From the NCBI RefSeq assembly GCF_900639865.1, contig NZ_CAAAHX010000008.1, forward strand, positions 1-64,000: a DNA stretch of 64,000 nt. Reading direction: 5' to 3'. Made by a program: the position numbers and the translations under genes. Under the pieces are notes generated by a model, which ran no database searches, was not told the origin of the DNA, and saw nothing but the letters and a program-made list of their open reading frames with translations. The DNA is from Legionella gresilensis. GTDB taxonomy: Bacteria > Pseudomonadota > Gammaproteobacteria > Legionellales > Legionellaceae. Shown one piece after another: positions 8,468-17,098 of this stretch. Each line of letters opens with the position of its first letter. The stretch's first letter is position 1.

Positions 8468-8977
8468 TTAAACTATCGGTTCATGTCCATAGCCAGTTTT
8501 GGCATCAAGTACAACAGCCAGTTGTACACAGGGTTGTTCAGTTCTGTTGCTCCAAGCATGATTAGTCCCACATTGAATAACAATATCGCCTGGTTTTAAT
8601 AAGGTTTCGGTATCTTCCATAATAAGATAAATTTCACCACTTAAGATAACGATATAATCTAACGTTTGTGTTTGATGCATTAATGGATGTGGCAAGCCAG
8701 GTACATCTGGAAAATATTTTCTAGTTTGGGAGTCAGGTGGAATATAAACATAACGAAATAAGGTGCCGTTTTTATTTGTTTTTGGCAAAAGCTCATCAAA
8801 AATTTGTGCACAACGGGTTGATTCAACAGGCATTGAATCAGTAGCCCATGCATCTGAAATAATATACCCTGCCTCATGGCTTATAACGTTGTCTACCTGC
8901 TTATCTTCTATAATGGTAGCAACGCCATTACGATAGCCTGTTACAACTCGCCGTGGAATTTTTGGGGTATTTTCCAT
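8468..8977 (-). CDS. Cupin-domain protein
   Basis: A 169-residue single-cupin protein. The conserved barrel runs from about residue 90 to 160: a GEIYLIMEDTETLLKPGDIV block and a GTNHAWSNRTEQP block that supplies the C-terminal metal-site His. Many small cupins of this shape bind Fe, Mn or Zn and act as sugar or aromatic-acid binding or isomerising proteins, or as regulators without a catalytic role. The HQTQTLDYIVIL segment carries the first-motif His. The gene stands alone on the minus strand with a moderate AAGGAAAA site before the ATG. The exact substrate cannot be told. Confidence 0.8.
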   Translation of the reverse strand: MENTPKIPRRVVTGYRNGVATIIEDKQVDNVISHEAGYIISDAWATDSMPVESTRCAQIFDELLPKTNKNGTLFRYVYIPPDSQTRKYFPDVPGLPHPLMHQTQTLDYIVILSGEIYLIMEDTETLLKPGDIVIQCGTNHAWSNRTEQPCVQLAVVLDAKTGYGHEPIV

Positions 8978-9118
8978 AGTTTTCCTTAATTCTTTAAGCA
9001 GATTAATTTATTTAACGCCAGTTAAATTACGTTTTGAGATATAGCTAGCCATTTGTTAAATAACTAGCTAAAAGATAAATCTTTTAAAATAATTTTACCT
9101 ATCGTTAGAGAAGTTAAC

Positions 9119-9526
9119 TTATTTATAATTGATAGAGTAGTTAATTTTATCTGATTGGCTAGTTCTTGTAATAATATAATCACTTGGGGGCGAGGTATCA
9201 GTGTGTTTACAAGTCTGATGGTCGTTGACTAAATTAAATCTGATTGTAATGGTTCTAGAAGGTAGACTAATGGTGTGAAATACTATTTCACCCTTCATCA
9301 CACCTGCTGCAGAAGTTTTATTAACAGTCAAGACCTGTTCAGTTTGACTATCTAATTTTTGCATACCACTTGGATTTAACTTTCCACCTTGTAATTTAAC
9401 AGTGGTTATTAATAAATCATCTATTAAATTATTTCTTAATTTTATTTCATATCCATCACAAGGGTGAGCAGAAGCCATAAAAGGCACAAATGCCGCAATT
9501 AACCCGGCTAATTTGACTTTCTTCAT
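9119..9526 (-). CDS. Small secreted protein of unknown function
   Basis: A 135-residue protein with a clear signal peptide (MKKVKLAGLIAAFVPFMASA, cleavage after ASA) and a mature part of about 115 residues. Two Cys in the mature form (HPCDGYE and HQTCKHTD) could make one disulfide. The remainder alternates polar and hydrophobic residues, as in small beta-sandwich periplasmic or secreted proteins. GGAAAAA precedes the ATG. It is transcribed divergently from the glycosidase-like pair, so the two share a 419-bp upstream region. No family recognised. Confidence 0.75.
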   Translation of the reverse strand: MKKVKLAGLIAAFVPFMASAHPCDGYEIKLRNNLIDDLLITTVKLQGGKLNPSGMQKLDSQTEQVLTVNKTSAAGVMKGEIVFHTISLPSRTITIRFNLVNDHQTCKHTDTSPPSDYIITRTSQSDKINYSINYK

Positions 9527-9945
9527 TCTTATTTTTCCTTAAAACTATTAAACCAAGTAAAAAACAATCTATTAAATAATTAATTAATCATTTGATAGGA
9601 AATTCATTATCATGAAAAATGGTATGTTGTTCAATAGTTGAATTTTTTAGGATTAAGGGATCAAGAAGTAAACATGATAAAAAGGCTAAGTTTAGTCTGT
9701 TTACATTAAAATTAAATTACTAATATTTTGCCATAAATTATGCCTTTTATTTCGTTTCAAATTTCTATAATGCGTCACAATTAAAATTATAACTTTCTAT
9801 TTTAGTAACACAAAATATCTGTCATTGACGTCAATTTTTATTTGATTCATCTTAATAAAGCGTATCTATTCTTTTAAAAAACAATGCAAGAGTATAAATC
9901 TGAAAGTAATAAGGCAAACTTATATAAATTAGGAGAAAAGTAACA
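9527..9945. other. Divergent upstream region
   Basis: AT-rich and non-coding. It holds the TTGACGTCAA palindrome at 9825-9834 shared with the second paralogue, a block conserved after it to about 9857, and AGGAGAAAAG just before ATG 9946 as ribosome-binding site. Confidence 0.6.
9825..9834 (+). promoter_or_regulatory. Palindromic operator/promoter element, copy 1
   Basis: TTGACGTCAA is a perfect 10-bp palindrome 121 bases before ATG 9946. The same palindrome with conserved flanks (CAT before, and TTATTT..TTCATCTTAAT after) lies 123 bases before the paralogue at 11278. It may be a regulator site, or TTGACG may serve as a -35 box with the CATCTTAAT block near -10. Confidence 0.55.
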
Positions 9946-11070
9946 ATGACGTTAAATAAATCAGTTCGAAAAGCGAGTAAAAATAAGTTAGTTCCATTAA
10001 TCCTCTTAAGCTTGTCATCAACAAATCTATTCGCTGGAGTATCAAAAGGTAATGGCGCTTGGGTGTATGACACGCTGTATAATAGTTCAGGAAAAAAAAT
10101 TGGCCAATCTCCAGGGCTTTTTGCTGATGAAATTAATAACTTTAACCTTTCAGCAAGTGGCAATCATACTATAAAAAAATTATATAGCTATGGAGGGAGT
10201 TTAGAACTTTATTGCAGAGGGTCAGGAGGAACTTCCCCAACTAAAAAATGTAAAGCTCAAGATATGATGGTTTATTATGATGATGGCAAGTTATCTACCT
10301 CTGCTTATTATAATGTTTTGAATAACAGCCCTAAACCCGTATCAATTATACCAATTGTTGATGGTAGATTAGATCAAACAGGAGATGATGATTATTTAAG
10401 TGCTTTAAATAATTTAGATAAAGATACAGCATCGCTTTTTGCTGATAAAGTTGCGCGCCTATATTGTAGTGACCCGAAAGTAGATGGTGTACAATTTGAT
10501 ATTGAACCCTTTGATATTAGAAAACCAGGACAAGCTTATTTTTATCAAAGAATAGCTAAAGCCTTTGCTAGTAGCATATGTAAAGATGCTAAACATCCAA
10601 ATGGCCGAACGTTCTCTATTTTTACAACCTCAGGTAAAGTAAACAGTACTGTAGCTAAAATTCTAACTACTTATAATAATGGTTATGTTATTGATTCACT
10701 TTATGATCTTGGTTCTAATCCAGGGAGCGCTGGTACACCACCCGAAGACTATCGTCGCTACATCACCAGTGAAATTAAGAAAATGATGTCTAAAGCGAAA
10801 CAATATAATTTTAAATATCAACTGGCTATTCCTGCATCCGCCTCTGCTCATGAATTTGAGAGCAAAGATGGAAGAAGTACAGGTTATAAACAAATAGAAT
10901 ATGTTAAAGCTTCCTATGACATCTTTAAGAAATATAAAGTAAAGTTAGATCCCAATTTCGTAGGTGTTTCTTTATGGGCTTGGGCGGATCAAAGATGGTC
11001 TGGTGGTAAGCGGATTACGCCATCAATTCCAAATGAGGAAACACAAGAATTTTTAGCTAGAAATCTCTAA
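9946..11070 (+). CDS. Secreted GH18-like TIM-barrel protein, paralogue 1
   Basis: A 374-residue protein with an N-terminal Sec signal (basic start, LVPLILLSLSSTNLFA, cleavage near residue 30). The central DGVQFDIEPF at residues 180-189 resembles the GH18 active-site strand DxxDxDxE, with Asp185 and Glu187 kept but Gln183 in place of the middle Asp. Later blocks (YNFKYQLAIPASAS, VGVSLWAWADQRW) look like the last strands of a (beta/alpha)8 barrel. It is therefore probably an exported glycan-acting enzyme or a catalytically altered relative; the substrate is unknown. Strong AGGAGAAAAG ribosome-binding site. A near-identical-length paralogue follows directly. Confidence 0.7.
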   Translation: MTLNKSVRKASKNKLVPLILLSLSSTNLFAGVSKGNGAWVYDTLYNSSGKKIGQSPGLFADEINNFNLSASGNHTIKKLYSYGGSLELYCRGSGGTSPTKKCKAQDMMVYYDDGKLSTSAYYNVLNNSPKPVSIIPIVDGRLDQTGDDDYLSALNNLDKDTASLFADKVARLYCSDPKVDGVQFDIEPFDIRKPGQAYFYQRIAKAFASSICKDAKHPNGRTFSIFTTSGKVNSTVAKILTTYNNGYVIDSLYDLGSNPGSAGTPPEDYRRYITSEIKKMMSKAKQYNFKYQLAIPASASAHEFESKDGRSTGYKQIEYVKASYDIFKKYKVKLDPNFVGVSLWAWADQRWSGGKRITPSIPNEETQEFLARNL

Positions 11071-11083
11071 AGTTGTTTATAAC

Positions 11084-11102
11084 TAAGCCCTTTTAGGGCT
11101 TA
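11084..11102 (+). terminator. Hairpin after paralogue 1
   Basis: A 7-bp stem TAAGCCC/GGGCTTA with a 5-base loop 13 bases after the stop codon. There is no strong U-tract, so it is a weak or attenuating terminator. Confidence 0.5.
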
Positions 11103-11154
11103 ATTAGCAGTTTAAGTCCGTTTCTAAGCCTTTATTAAGGTTTAATACCAGCCA

Positions 11155-11164
11155 TTGACGTCAA
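11155..11164 (+). promoter_or_regulatory. Palindromic operator/promoter element, copy 2
   Basis: TTGACGTCAA again, 123 bases before ATG 11278, with the same downstream TTATTT..TTCATCTTAAT block as copy 1. Conservation between the two upstream regions is limited to this block and the ribosome-binding site, which argues for a function. Confidence 0.55.
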
Positions 11165-11277
11165 TCCTTATTTCCTTCATCTTAATTACTTGTATTTATG
11201 CTATTAACAGCAAAATAACATAAACACAAGGTTAAACATCGCTTGTTAAGCTCACTAAAGGTAGGAGAAAGTTAACC

Positions 11278-12402
11278 ATGATGTTAAATAAGATAACTCA
11301 AAAAATTAATAAAAATAAGTTAGTGCCATTTCTAGTCTTAAGTTTGTCTTCGGTGAATCTATTTGCTGATATAACAAAGGGCAATGGTACTTGGGTTTAT
11401 GACACTCTCTATAATAACCAGGGCAAAAGAATTGGCCATTCGCCAGGACTCTTTGCTAATGAAATTAATAACTATAATCTTTCAGCAACAGGCAATCATA
11501 CCATTGATAAAGTATATAGTTATGGAGGTAGCCTTGAGTTATATTGCCGGGGCTCGGGTGGTACCTCAACTAGCACCCCATGTACTACAAGCACCATGTA
11601 TGTCTATTATGATACTGGGAAACTCTCCACTGCTGCCTATTATAATGTTTTAGGTAATGGATGTAAGCCTTTGTCAATTATACCTGTGGTAGATGGCAGG
11701 CTGGATGGAGTCGGTGAAGATGATTACTTAAGTGCCCTTAATAATTTAGATCAACCAACTGCTGCTCTCTTTGCTGATAAGGTAGCACGTACACTCTGCA
11801 GTGACCCAAACGTGTCAGGTGTACAATTCGATATTGAACCTTTTGATATCAGCAAACCAGGACAAGCTTATTTTTATCAACAAATAGCAAAAGATTTTGC
11901 AAGCCCCATGTGTATCGATAGCGCCCATCCTAAAGGTAGAACTTTTTCAGTTTTCACTTTCGCCGGTCGAGTTAATAGTACGCTCGCTCAGATTTTAAAT
12001 AAGTACAATAATGGCTATGTTATAGATTCCCTTTATGATCTTGGCTCTAAACCGGGTGGCAGCGTTAATTCACCAACCGAATTTCGAAGTTATATTACTA
12101 CTGAAATTCGTAATATGGTTACTAAAGCTAACCAATATAATGTGAAATTTCAACTTGCTATTCCTGCTGGGGCATCTGTACATGAATTTGAAACTAAAAA
12201 TGGTCGCTCTACAGGATATGCGCAATTAGATTATGTTAAAGCAGCTTATGAAGTCTTTAGCCAACTTAATGTTAAATCGAATCCAAATTTTATTGGCGTT
12301 GCCTTATGGGTATGGTTAGATCAAATGTGGTGGGGAGGATCTCGATTTACACCATCAACACCTAATGAAGAAACCAAAGCGTTTCTGGCTAAAAATTTGT
12401 AA
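11278..12402 (+). CDS. Secreted GH18-like TIM-barrel protein, paralogue 2
   Basis: A 374-residue tandem paralogue of the preceding gene, colinear without gaps through most of its length. Signal peptide (LVPFLVLSLSSVNLFA). The strand motif reads SGVQFDIEPF at residues 180-189, so Glu187 and Asp185 are kept, while the first Asp of the GH18 pattern is Ser and the middle one Gln. C-terminal blocks YNVKFQLAIPAGAS and IGVALWVWLDQMWWGG match the barrel end. AGGAGAAAG ribosome-binding site. Its own palindrome upstream and a strong terminator at 12423 suggest independent transcription. Likely exported by the same route as copy 1; activity unproven. Confidence 0.7.
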   Translation: MMLNKITQKINKNKLVPFLVLSLSSVNLFADITKGNGTWVYDTLYNNQGKRIGHSPGLFANEINNYNLSATGNHTIDKVYSYGGSLELYCRGSGGTSTSTPCTTSTMYVYYDTGKLSTAAYYNVLGNGCKPLSIIPVVDGRLDGVGEDDYLSALNNLDQPTAALFADKVARTLCSDPNVSGVQFDIEPFDISKPGQAYFYQQIAKDFASPMCIDSAHPKGRTFSVFTFAGRVNSTLAQILNKYNNGYVIDSLYDLGSKPGGSVNSPTEFRSYITTEIRNMVTKANQYNVKFQLAIPAGASVHEFETKNGRSTGYAQLDYVKAAYEVFSQLNVKSNPNFIGVALWVWLDQMWWGGSRFTPSTPNEETKAFLAKNL

Positions 12403-12422
12403 AAGCCAGACTTTTAAATACT

Positions 12423-12458
12423 ATCAGCAAGTTAAATACTTTAAATTAACTTGCTGAT
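12423..12458 (+). terminator. Long hairpin terminator
   Basis: A perfect 13-bp inverted repeat (ATCAGCAAGTTAA and its complement) with a 10-base loop, followed within 12 bases by TAATTTTTT. It ends paralogue 2 and could also serve the converging regulator gene. Confidence 0.75.
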
Positions 12459-12510
12459 ATATCTAATAATTTTTTAAAATTCAATTTATCCTAAATAATG
12501 AATGCATTTC

Positions 12511-12723
12511 TTATTCTTTATCAACTTGATATTCTAAAATATCGCCTGGCTGGCAATTTAAATAAGAACAAATAGCATCAAGTGTAGTTAAACGAATCGC
12601 TCTTGCTTTTCCATTTTTTAGTATTGATAAATTAGCTTCCGTAATCCCTATTGCTTCAGCTAATTCTTTTAAACGACATTTCCTTTTTGCCATCATTACA
12701 TCTAAATTAACAATAATAGCCAT
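12511..12723 (-). CDS. YozG-like XRE-family transcriptional regulator
   Basis: A 70-residue single helix-turn-helix protein. CRLKELAEAIGITEANLSIL (residues 16-35) is the HTH, followed by KNGKARAIRLTTLDAICSYLNCQPGDILEY, the usual tail of the Cro/C1 YozG group. It lies 10 bases after the DUF2975 membrane protein gene on the same strand, the standard partnership for this family. It probably represses or activates that operon; no operator was identified. Confidence 0.85.
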   Translation of the reverse strand: MAIIVNLDVMMAKRKCRLKELAEAIGITEANLSILKNGKARAIRLTTLDAICSYLNCQPGDILEYQVDKE

Positions 12724-12733
12724 ACATTACTCT

Positions 12734-13276
12734 CTAAATTGTTAATTGCGCATCTAATTTAAGTTGATTCGCTTCTTTAATAATCCAGGAAGCGATTAAA
12801 ATAACCATAGCTGTAATGAGTGTGGACAAATTAGCTGAGCCTAAAGTAATACTTGCTATGCGCTGACCGGGCGGATTAGTAAAAGTAAGCGCAGCAGTAA
12901 TAAGAGGCTGATAGACTAATTGGATAGCCTGACCTACTAACATGTACAAACTAATACTTTTAATTAATTTTATATTAATTTGCTCAAATAACTTTTCTTC
13001 TGCATATAGGCGAAAAAGTTTAGCTAATTTATAACAAATCATAATGGTTATCGATAAAGGTAAGAATTGAATAGTTAGAATAATTAAGCGATGCAGTATA
13101 GAAAACTGGGCTGATCCATCTATGTGCACTATAGGCATCATTAAAACAAAAGTACTTATATCCAATGATTTCGGTAGTTTAAATAAAATTAAATAGATTG
13201 TAATTGATGGTATAAACCAACAGCAAAATTTAAAAAAAACAGAAAGTATACGACTAGCTAATTGTATTTTGTTCAT
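12734..13276 (-). CDS. DUF2975 membrane protein
   Basis: A 180-residue inner-membrane protein with about four hydrophobic segments (near residues 12-32, 58-82, 105-125, 145-165). The length, topology and the directly following YozG-like regulator gene identify the DUF2975 group. Its function is not established in the family; members occur as a membrane/regulator module. First gene of a two-gene operon; the start ATG at 13276 has only a weak Shine-Dalgarno. Confidence 0.8.
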   Translation of the reverse strand: MNKIQLASRILSVFFKFCCWFIPSITIYLILFKLPKSLDISTFVLMMPIVHIDGSAQFSILHRLIILTIQFLPLSITIMICYKLAKLFRLYAEEKLFEQINIKLIKSISLYMLVGQAIQLVYQPLITAALTFTNPPGQRIASITLGSANLSTLITAMVILIASWIIKEANQLKLDAQLTI

Positions 13277-13581
13277 AAAACCGTCCAGTTAATTAATTTT
13301 TCTGTATTATAATAATAAAATATCGAATTTCAATAATTTATTATTAAATATTTTTTAATATAATTCCTTTTTTCTCATTATTTAGGAAAAATTAGCGCTT
13401 TAAATATTAAGTTAAAATCAAAATAATAACTTTTAGTTGCAGCCTAAAGGTAAAAATTTTATTTTTGTAAAAAAAAATTTATTTAAAGCTATGAAAAAAT
13501 TCATATTTATTACTATTATTAAAGGAAAAGTAATCCTGTAAGTCATTATTTATATTTTCATCAAAACAAGGGAATGAATTA
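13277..13581. other. Divergent promoter region upstream of the cyanophycin operon
   Basis: Very AT-rich, no gene. AAGGGAATGAATTA directly before ATG 13582 supplies the cphA ribosome-binding site. No clear nitrogen-regulator site was recognised. Confidence 0.5.
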
Positions 13582-16221
13582 ATGAAAATTGTATCAACTC
13601 GAGTGTTAATTGGGCCTAACTATTGGTCGAATTTCAGACAAAAACTAATAGAAGTTCGCCTCGATCTAGAGAATTACGAATATTCCCCAAGTAATACTCT
13701 AGAAGGTTTTAACGAGCGACTAAAAAAATTAATGCCGACTTTATATAATCATTATTGCTCCCCGGGTGTTGCCGGTGGCTTCTTTATGAGGCTTGATGAC
13801 GGCACGTGGCTTGGGCATATCATGGAACATATTGCTTTAGAACTGCAAAATCTAGCTGGTATGGATTGCGCCTTTGGTCGAACCTACGGAACTGATATTG
13901 AAGGCGTTTATGATGTTATATTTACTTATGAAGCTGAAGAAGCAGGTTTATATGCAGCGACAGCCGCTTTTAATATTATTGATTGTCTTGCCAAAGGCGA
14001 AGATTATTTAAACTTAGAAAATGACATTGCTCAATTAAAAACGATTGCTATGCATGAAAAAATAGGCCCTAGTACGGAAACCATTCTTAAAGAAGCTAAG
14101 AAAAAGAATATTCCTATTACTCGTTTTAAAGATACCTCATTAATTACCTTAGGATATGGAAAATATCAAAAACGTGTTTGGGCTACTATTTCTTCACAAA
14201 CAAGCTCGATCGCTGTTGATATTGCCACCCATAAAGACATGACAAAACAATTACTCTTAGCAAGCTCAATTCCTGTTCCTGAAGGAGTCACTATTCATTC
14301 GCTAGATGAACTAGACGATGCTATTGATTACCTAAAATTTCCCATTGTTATTAAACCGCTAAATGGTAATCACGGCCGTGGAGTTATTACGAACATTCAA
14401 ACAAAAGAAAAGGCTATTTTAGCCTTCAATTTAGCTCAGAATATTTCCCCAGAAGTGATTATTGAGCAATTTATTGAAGGAAATGATTATCGTTTTCTAG
14501 TCATTAATTATAAACTCGTTGCTGTAGCTAAAAGGACGCCTGCAAAAGTTATTGGTGATGGTATAAGAACTATTCAGCAACTGATTGAGGAAGTTAATGA
14601 GGATCCTAAGCGCGGATTAGCACATGAGAATTGCTTAACAGCTATTAAAATTGATGAAGAAACACACTCAATTTTAGCCGAAAATAATTTAACCCTTCAT
14701 AGTATTTTAAAACCAGGTGAGGTTTTTTATTTAAAATGTACAGCTAATTTAAGCTCAGGCGGTACAGCATCTAATGTTACCCATCAAGTACACCCTGATA
14801 ATATTGCACTTGCTGAACGAGTAGCACGTTTAATTCAACTTGATGTATGTGGTATTGACATTGTTTGCAAAAATGTTCGCGTTCCTATTAACAAGCAGCG
14901 AGGTGCGGTCATTGAAGTCAATGCTAGTCCTGGTTTCCGTATGCATGTTGCGCCTAATGAAGGGGATCCTATTAATGTAGGGGCGCCCTTTATTGATATG
15001 CTATTTCCAACAGGCAAACCCTCTCGGATACCTATTGTAGCTGTAACTGGTACCAATGGTAAAACAACTGTTGTTCGCTTAATTGCCCTTTTTGCCAAAC
15101 AAGCAAACCATTGTGTTGGCTATACAACTACCGAAGGCATTTATTTAGATAATAAGTTAGTGTATCGAGGTGACTGCAGTGGACCCTTAAGCGCTCGCAC
15201 AATTCTTTTAGAACCTTTAGTGGATTTTGCGGTATTAGAATGCGCGCGTGGCGGCATTATTCGTTCTGGACTAGGATTTGATCAATGTGATATTAGTATT
15301 ATCACTAATATTACGGCTGATCATTTAGGTATTGATGGTATTGATACCTTAGAAAAACTAGTTGATGTTAAATCAGTTGTTGCTCGTAGCACCCATAAAA
15401 ACGGATACGCCATATTAAACGCTGAAAATGATTTAGTTTACGAATTGAGAACTGAATTAAATTGTAATATTGCTTTATTCGCTTTTGCCGAAAATCAACG
15501 CATTAAACAGCATTGTCAAGCTGGTGGTTTAGCAGCTTTTATAGAAGATGAGCTGATCATTGTTCAAAGAGGCAAAGAAAAACTCGGAATCGCTAAGATA
15601 AAAGATATTCCCCTGACTTTTAATGGTACAGCAAATTTTATGGCTTGTAATATTCTACCTGCTGTATTAGTAGGCATTATTCGCGGATTTTCAATTAAAA
15701 TGATGGCCAAAAATCTATATAGCTTTCAACCAACTGTTGAAAACACCCCCGGGCGCATGAATTTATTTAATCTTGACCATTGCCAAGTCATGATTGATTA
15801 CGCGCACAATGAAGATGCCTATATCCAACTTAAAAAATTTCTAGACAATAAAGATTATACTAATAAAGTAGGTATTATTGCTGCAAGTGGTGATCGTCGC
15901 GACGAAGATATCGAAAGACTGGGTTACTATGCAGCGCAAATGTTTGATGAAATTATCATTCGTCACAATAAAAATGGTCGCGGCAGGACAAATGAAGAAT
16001 TAACTGATTTAATTACTAAAGGAATTAAATCGGTTAATCCGAAAGCAAAGATAAAAGTTATTTCAGAAGAATTTGAGGCATTAAATTATGCAATGAGCCA
16101 TGCAGAACAAAATAGTTTAATCTATTGTTCAGTAGATGATGTATTTGATTCAGTTGAATTTATGCTAGGACAAGAGCATGTCCAACCAGCAATGCAACTT
16201 AATGAGAACATTTTTCTATGA
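13582..16221 (+). CDS. cphA: Cyanophycin synthetase
   Basis: An 879-residue enzyme that makes the storage polymer multi-L-arginyl-poly-L-aspartate, using ATP to add Asp and Arg in turn. The N-terminal domain (residues 1-160) contains HIMEHIALELQNLAGMDCAF. An ATP-grasp domain covers about 215-480 (FPIVIKPLNGNHGRGV, ending VIEVNASPGFRMH). A Mur-ligase-like domain follows with the P-loop VTGTNGKTT at 488-496 and a late TPGRMN / DYAHNEDAY region. The length is normal for the family. It overlaps cphB by 4 bp, so the two are translationally coupled. A complete copy with all motifs; the assignment is firm. Confidence 0.96.
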   Translation: MKIVSTRVLIGPNYWSNFRQKLIEVRLDLENYEYSPSNTLEGFNERLKKLMPTLYNHYCSPGVAGGFFMRLDDGTWLGHIMEHIALELQNLAGMDCAFGRTYGTDIEGVYDVIFTYEAEEAGLYAATAAFNIIDCLAKGEDYLNLENDIAQLKTIAMHEKIGPSTETILKEAKKKNIPITRFKDTSLITLGYGKYQKRVWATISSQTSSIAVDIATHKDMTKQLLLASSIPVPEGVTIHSLDELDDAIDYLKFPIVIKPLNGNHGRGVITNIQTKEKAILAFNLAQNISPEVIIEQFIEGNDYRFLVINYKLVAVAKRTPAKVIGDGIRTIQQLIEEVNEDPKRGLAHENCLTAIKIDEETHSILAENNLTLHSILKPGEVFYLKCTANLSSGGTASNVTHQVHPDNIALAERVARLIQLDVCGIDIVCKNVRVPINKQRGAVIEVNASPGFRMHVAPNEGDPINVGAPFIDMLFPTGKPSRIPIVAVTGTNGKTTVVRLIALFAKQANHCVGYTTTEGIYLDNKLVYRGDCSGPLSARTILLEPLVDFAVLECARGGIIRSGLGFDQCDISIITNITADHLGIDGIDTLEKLVDVKSVVARSTHKNGYAILNAENDLVYELRTELNCNIALFAFAENQRIKQHCQAGGLAAFIEDELIIVQRGKEKLGIAKIKDIPLTFNGTANFMACNILPAVLVGIIRGFSIKMMAKNLYSFQPTVENTPGRMNLFNLDHCQVMIDYAHNEDAYIQLKKFLDNKDYTNKVGIIAASGDRRDEDIERLGYYAAQMFDEIIIRHNKNGRGRTNEELTDLITKGIKSVNPKAKIKVISEEFEALNYAMSHAEQNSLIYCSVDDVFDSVEFMLGQEHVQPAMQLNENIFL

Positions 16222-17081
16222 TAAGACCTAAAGGTAAACTACTGATTATTGGAGGCGCTGAAGATAGAGCAAATAAGCCACCTGATATTTATGAACAGCG
16301 GGAAGAAATGTCACGGTATGAAATTTTAAGTGAACTTTTATCTGATTGTAGGACCAAGCATGTAGAAGTAGTGACTACGGGCTCAGAAGTTCAAGATGAA
16401 GTTAAAAGTTCTTATAAGCGTGTTTTTCAGGAAATGGGTTACAATAAGGTTGGGTTTTTACCGATAACAGAGCGACATGAAGCTCGAAAAAAAGAATATT
16501 TAGATCGCGTATATAAAGCTCGTGCTATTTTCTTTACAGGTGGCGATCAATTTCGAATTTCTACTATTTTAGGCGGTACGCCCATTGTTGAAATTATTAA
16601 ACAACGCTACTTAGAAGATGACGATTTTATCGTGGCAGGAACTAGCGCTGGTGCTATGGTCATGTCTTCAGTCATGATCACTTCAGGCGGTTTGACTGAA
16701 GCTCTTTTATATAGAAATTTAGCTACTTCCTCTGGCTTAGGGTTCTTGCCTACTTGTATTATTGATACACATTTTATTAAACGTGGGCGCTTTGGACGTC
16801 TTGCGCATGCTATTATCATGAATCCCGAACAATTAGGCATTGGACTAGGTGAAGATACGGCTTTAATTATTAAAAATGGTACTGATGCTGAATGCCGTGG
16901 TTCGGGTATGGTGGTTATTATTGATGGTCGATATATTAATCAAACCAATATTACTAAGGTCAAAGAAGGGCAAGCTGTTTATGTAGAAGATTTAAAAGTT
17001 CATCTTTTAGTCAAGGGATGTCATTTTTCTTTAACTAAGCGTCGATTAGCAAATCCTGCAACTTCAACTAATTTCGATTAA
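16218..17081 (+). CDS. cphB: Cyanophycinase
   Basis: A 287-residue S51-family serine peptidase that cuts cyanophycin into beta-Asp-Arg dipeptides. LLIIGGAED at the N-terminus, IFFTGGDQFRIS near residue 108 and GTSAGAMVMSS at 141-151, with Ser143 as nucleophile, are the family signatures. The later IDTHFIKRGRFGRL block is also diagnostic. Cytoplasmic, no signal peptide. The start overlaps the cphA stop by 4 bp, and the peptidase gene follows after 17 bp, so synthesis and degradation genes share a transcript. Confidence 0.95.
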   Translation: MIRPKGKLLIIGGAEDRANKPPDIYEQREEMSRYEILSELLSDCRTKHVEVVTTGSEVQDEVKSSYKRVFQEMGYNKVGFLPITERHEARKKEYLDRVYKARAIFFTGGDQFRISTILGGTPIVEIIKQRYLEDDDFIVAGTSAGAMVMSSVMITSGGLTEALLYRNLATSSGLGFLPTCIIDTHFIKRGRFGRLAHAIIMNPEQLGIGLGEDTALIIKNGTDAECRGSGMVVIIDGRYINQTNITKVKEGQAVYVEDLKVHLLVKGCHFSLTKRRLANPATSTNFD

Positions 17082-17098
17082 TGATATATGGATAGACT

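Noticed and set aside
13490-13540. A 16-codon frame (MKKFIFITIIKGKVIL) before cphA, considered as a leader peptide
   Set aside because: No ribosome-binding site and no regulatory hairpin linked to it.
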